The notes under the pieces are model-generated. The model worked only from the letters and a program-made list of their open reading frames with translations, was not told the origin of the DNA and did not search any database. A program made the translations under genes and the position numbers. From assembly GCA_028704125.1 (NCBI GenBank), contig JAQVLM010000155.1:1-7214 (forward strand): a stretch of 7,214 nt of DNA, in the 5' to 3' direction. The DNA comes from Opitutales bacterium. GTDB taxonomy: Bacteria > Verrucomicrobiota > Verrucomicrobiia > Opitutales > JAFGAQ01. Shown piece by piece: positions 5,673-7,214 of the stretch (positions are counted from its first letter, which is position 1; every line of letters begins with the position of its first letter).

Positions 5673-7214
5673 TCAGCGGGTCAGGTGGCGATATTTGATG
5701 CGGTGCGGCCTGTCGGCGTCTACTCCTTTGCGGCGCTTGTAATCCTCCAGATAAGAGCTGAAATCGCCGGGCCAGAAGTGGATTTCGCTGTTGCTTTCAA
5801 ACGCGAGGATGTGGGTGGCCACGCGGTCCAGAAACCATCGGTCGTGGCTGACAATAACCGCCGATCCGGCAAAGTTTTCGAGTGCTTCCTCGAGGGCGCG
5901 GATGCTGTTGACGTCCAGGTCATTGGTGGGTTCGTCCAGCAGGATGAGGTTTCCACCGCTTTTGAGGATCCGTGCGAGATGCACCCGGTTGCGTTCTCCT
6001 CCGGAGAGCATGGCGACCGATTTCTGCTGATCCCCGCCGGTGAAACCAAACTGTCCGCAGTAGGCGCGGGAATTGACCCGTCGGCTCCCGCAGCTGATGA
6101 ACTCCTGGCCATCGCTGATGGACTCCCATACGGTTTGCTCGGCCTTGAGGCTGTCCCGGCTTTGATCGACGTAGGCCACGCGCACCGTGTCTCCAATCCT
6201 CAGTTCTCCGCTGTCGGGTTTTTCCTGGCCGGTGATCATCCGGCAAAGGGTGGTTTTTCCCGAGCCGTTGGGTCCGATGACGCCGACAATGGCACCTGCC
6301 GGCAGTGAGAAATTGAAGCCGTCGAACAGGATCAAGTCTCCGAATGCCTTACCGAGGTTCTTTGCTTCAACCACGAGCGATCCGAGTCTGGGTCCGGGTG
6401 GGATGATGATCTCGAATTCTTTCTCCTTCTCCTCAACATTTTGGCTCAGGAGGGATTCATATGCGGTGATACGGGCCTGAGACTTTGCCTGGCGGGCTTT
6501 GGGAGATTTGCGAATCCATTCAAGTTCACGTGCCAGTGCTTTGTCGCGCCGTTCCTCGACCTTCTTTTGTTGAATCAGGCGCTGCTGTTTCTGTTCGAGC
6601 CAGGAGGAGTAGTTTCCTTTCCATGGAATGCCGCTTCCGTGGTCAAGTTCGAGGATCCAGCCGGCGACGTTGTCCAGGAAATACCGGTCGTGAGTTACCG
6701 CAATGACGGTTCCTTCATAGCGCCTCAAGTGTTGTTCGAGCCAATGAACGGTTTCCGCGTCAAGGTGATTGGTCGGCTCGTCAAGCAAGAGGATCTCCGG
6801 TTTTTTGAGGAGCAGGCGTGCGAGAGCAACACGGCGTCTCTCTCCCCCGGAGAGTTTATCGACAATGGCATCGGCCGGCGGACAACGCAGGGCGTCCATG
6901 GCCATTTCCACCTGGGCGGGTAGATCCCAAGCGTTGTGTTTGTCGAGTTCCGCTTGCAGCCATGCCTGCCGGTCGGCGATCTTCTCCTGTTCCCCGGGCG
7001 TATCGGCCGCTGCATAAGCCTCCCATGAATTGTCGTATTCCTCGGCAAGAGCGGCCAGTGTTGCCACCCCTTCCATGACACACTCCTGAACCGTTTTTCC
7101 CGACGGCAACTGGTGCTCTTGCGCCAGCAGTCCGATTTGGTAGCCGGGTTCATAGTGGATATGCCCTTCAAAGGCTTTGTCTATTCCTGCAAGAACCCTC
7201 AGCAAAGAGCTTTT
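5673..7214 (-). CDS. ettA: Energy-dependent translational throttle protein EttA (5' end outside window)
   Basis: This is an ABC-F protein with two ATPase domains and no membrane segments. EttA binds the ribosomal E site and gates early elongation according to ATP/ADP level. The frame runs off the right edge: the first readable residues are KSSLLRVLAG, the end of the first Walker A, so roughly 45 N-terminal residues are missing and 513 remain. Counting from the Leu codon at 7205, the first signature is LSGGERRRVALAR (118-130) with Walker B LLLDEPTNHLD (139-149). The ABC-F linker with its charged arm is about 203-255. The second Walker A is GPNGSGKTT (311-319), the second signature LSGGERNR (400-407), and the second Walker B LLDEPTNDLD (422-431). 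Both catalytic Glu residues (143, 425) and switch His residues are present. The HGSGIPWKGNYSSWLEQK segment and the PHRIKYRHLTR tail are characteristic of EttA rather than Uup, YheS or resistance ABC-Fs. The OsmC gene follows after 36 bases. Confidence 0.95.
   Translation of the reverse strand, partial: KSSLLRVLAGIDKAFEGHIHYEPGYQIGLLAQEHQLPSGKTVQECVMEGVATLAALAEEYDNSWEAYAAADTPGEQEKIADRQAWLQAELDKHNAWDLPAQVEMAMDALRCPPADAIVDKLSGGERRRVALARLLLKKPEILLLDEPTNHLDAETVHWLEQHLRRYEGTVIAVTHDRYFLDNVAGWILELDHGSGIPWKGNYSSWLEQKQQRLIQQKKVEERRDKALARELEWIRKSPKARQAKSQARITAYESLLSQNVEEKEKEFEIIIPPGPRLGSLVVEAKNLGKAFGDLILFDGFNFSLPAGAIVGVIGPNGSGKTTLCRMITGQEKPDSGELRIGDTVRVAYVDQSRDSLKAEQTVWESISDGQEFISCGSRRVNSRAYCGQFGFTGGDQQKSVAMLSGGERNRVHLARILKSGGNLILLDEPTNDLDVNSIRALEEALENFAGSAVIVSHDRWFLDRVATHILAFESNSEIHFWPGDFSSYLEDYKRRKGVDADRPHRIKYRHLTR

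Noticed and set aside
5655..6308. A 217-codon plus-strand frame opposite ettA
   Set aside because: It mirrors the ABC domain coding sequence of ettA, and no family motif is visible in it.

Overview
The window looks like a piece of chromosome from a free-living Gram-negative-type bacterium with moderately high GC. No phage, IS, tRNA, rRNA or CRISPR signal was found. The host phylum cannot be fixed from the sequence. The style of the epimerase, the OsmC protein and EttA would fit a non-proteobacterial lineage such as Verrucomicrobiota or a relative, but this is a weak guess. Few of the starts have a recognisable Shine-Dalgarno sequence.

Left half (1-4234, plus strand): a compact three-gene signalling operon. 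It begins with the C-terminal part of a class I SAM-dependent methyltransferase cut by the window edge. Five bases later comes an 864-residue membrane hybrid kinase with the order six transmembrane helices, HisKA, HATPase, receiver, second HisKA-like helix, second HATPase. After another 26 bases comes a 411-residue protein with an N-terminal receiver and a long C-terminal region that may be a decayed kinase module. The order and domain content match the phcB-phcS-phcR-phcQ quorum-sensing operon of Ralstonia and relatives. There PhcB makes a 3-hydroxy fatty acid methyl ester signal, PhcS senses it, PhcR is a receiver fused to a kinase, and PhcQ is a further receiver protein. Here the PhcS-like and PhcR-like parts appear joined in one polypeptide. 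No transcription factor of the PhcA type is in view. This assignment rests on architecture and motif recall, not on an alignment.

Right half (4253-7214, minus strand): three housekeeping-type genes that converge on the operon. Reading along the minus strand they are ettA (ABC-F translation factor, 5' end cut by the window edge), an OsmC/Ohr-family thiol protein and a dapF-like epimerase. The epimerase has serine at both positions where diaminopimelate epimerases carry their catalytic cysteines. The two halves meet tail to tail over 18 bases, inside an inverted repeat that contains both stop codons.

The most interesting points are the phc-like system with its kinase fusion, and the double-serine DapF homologue.
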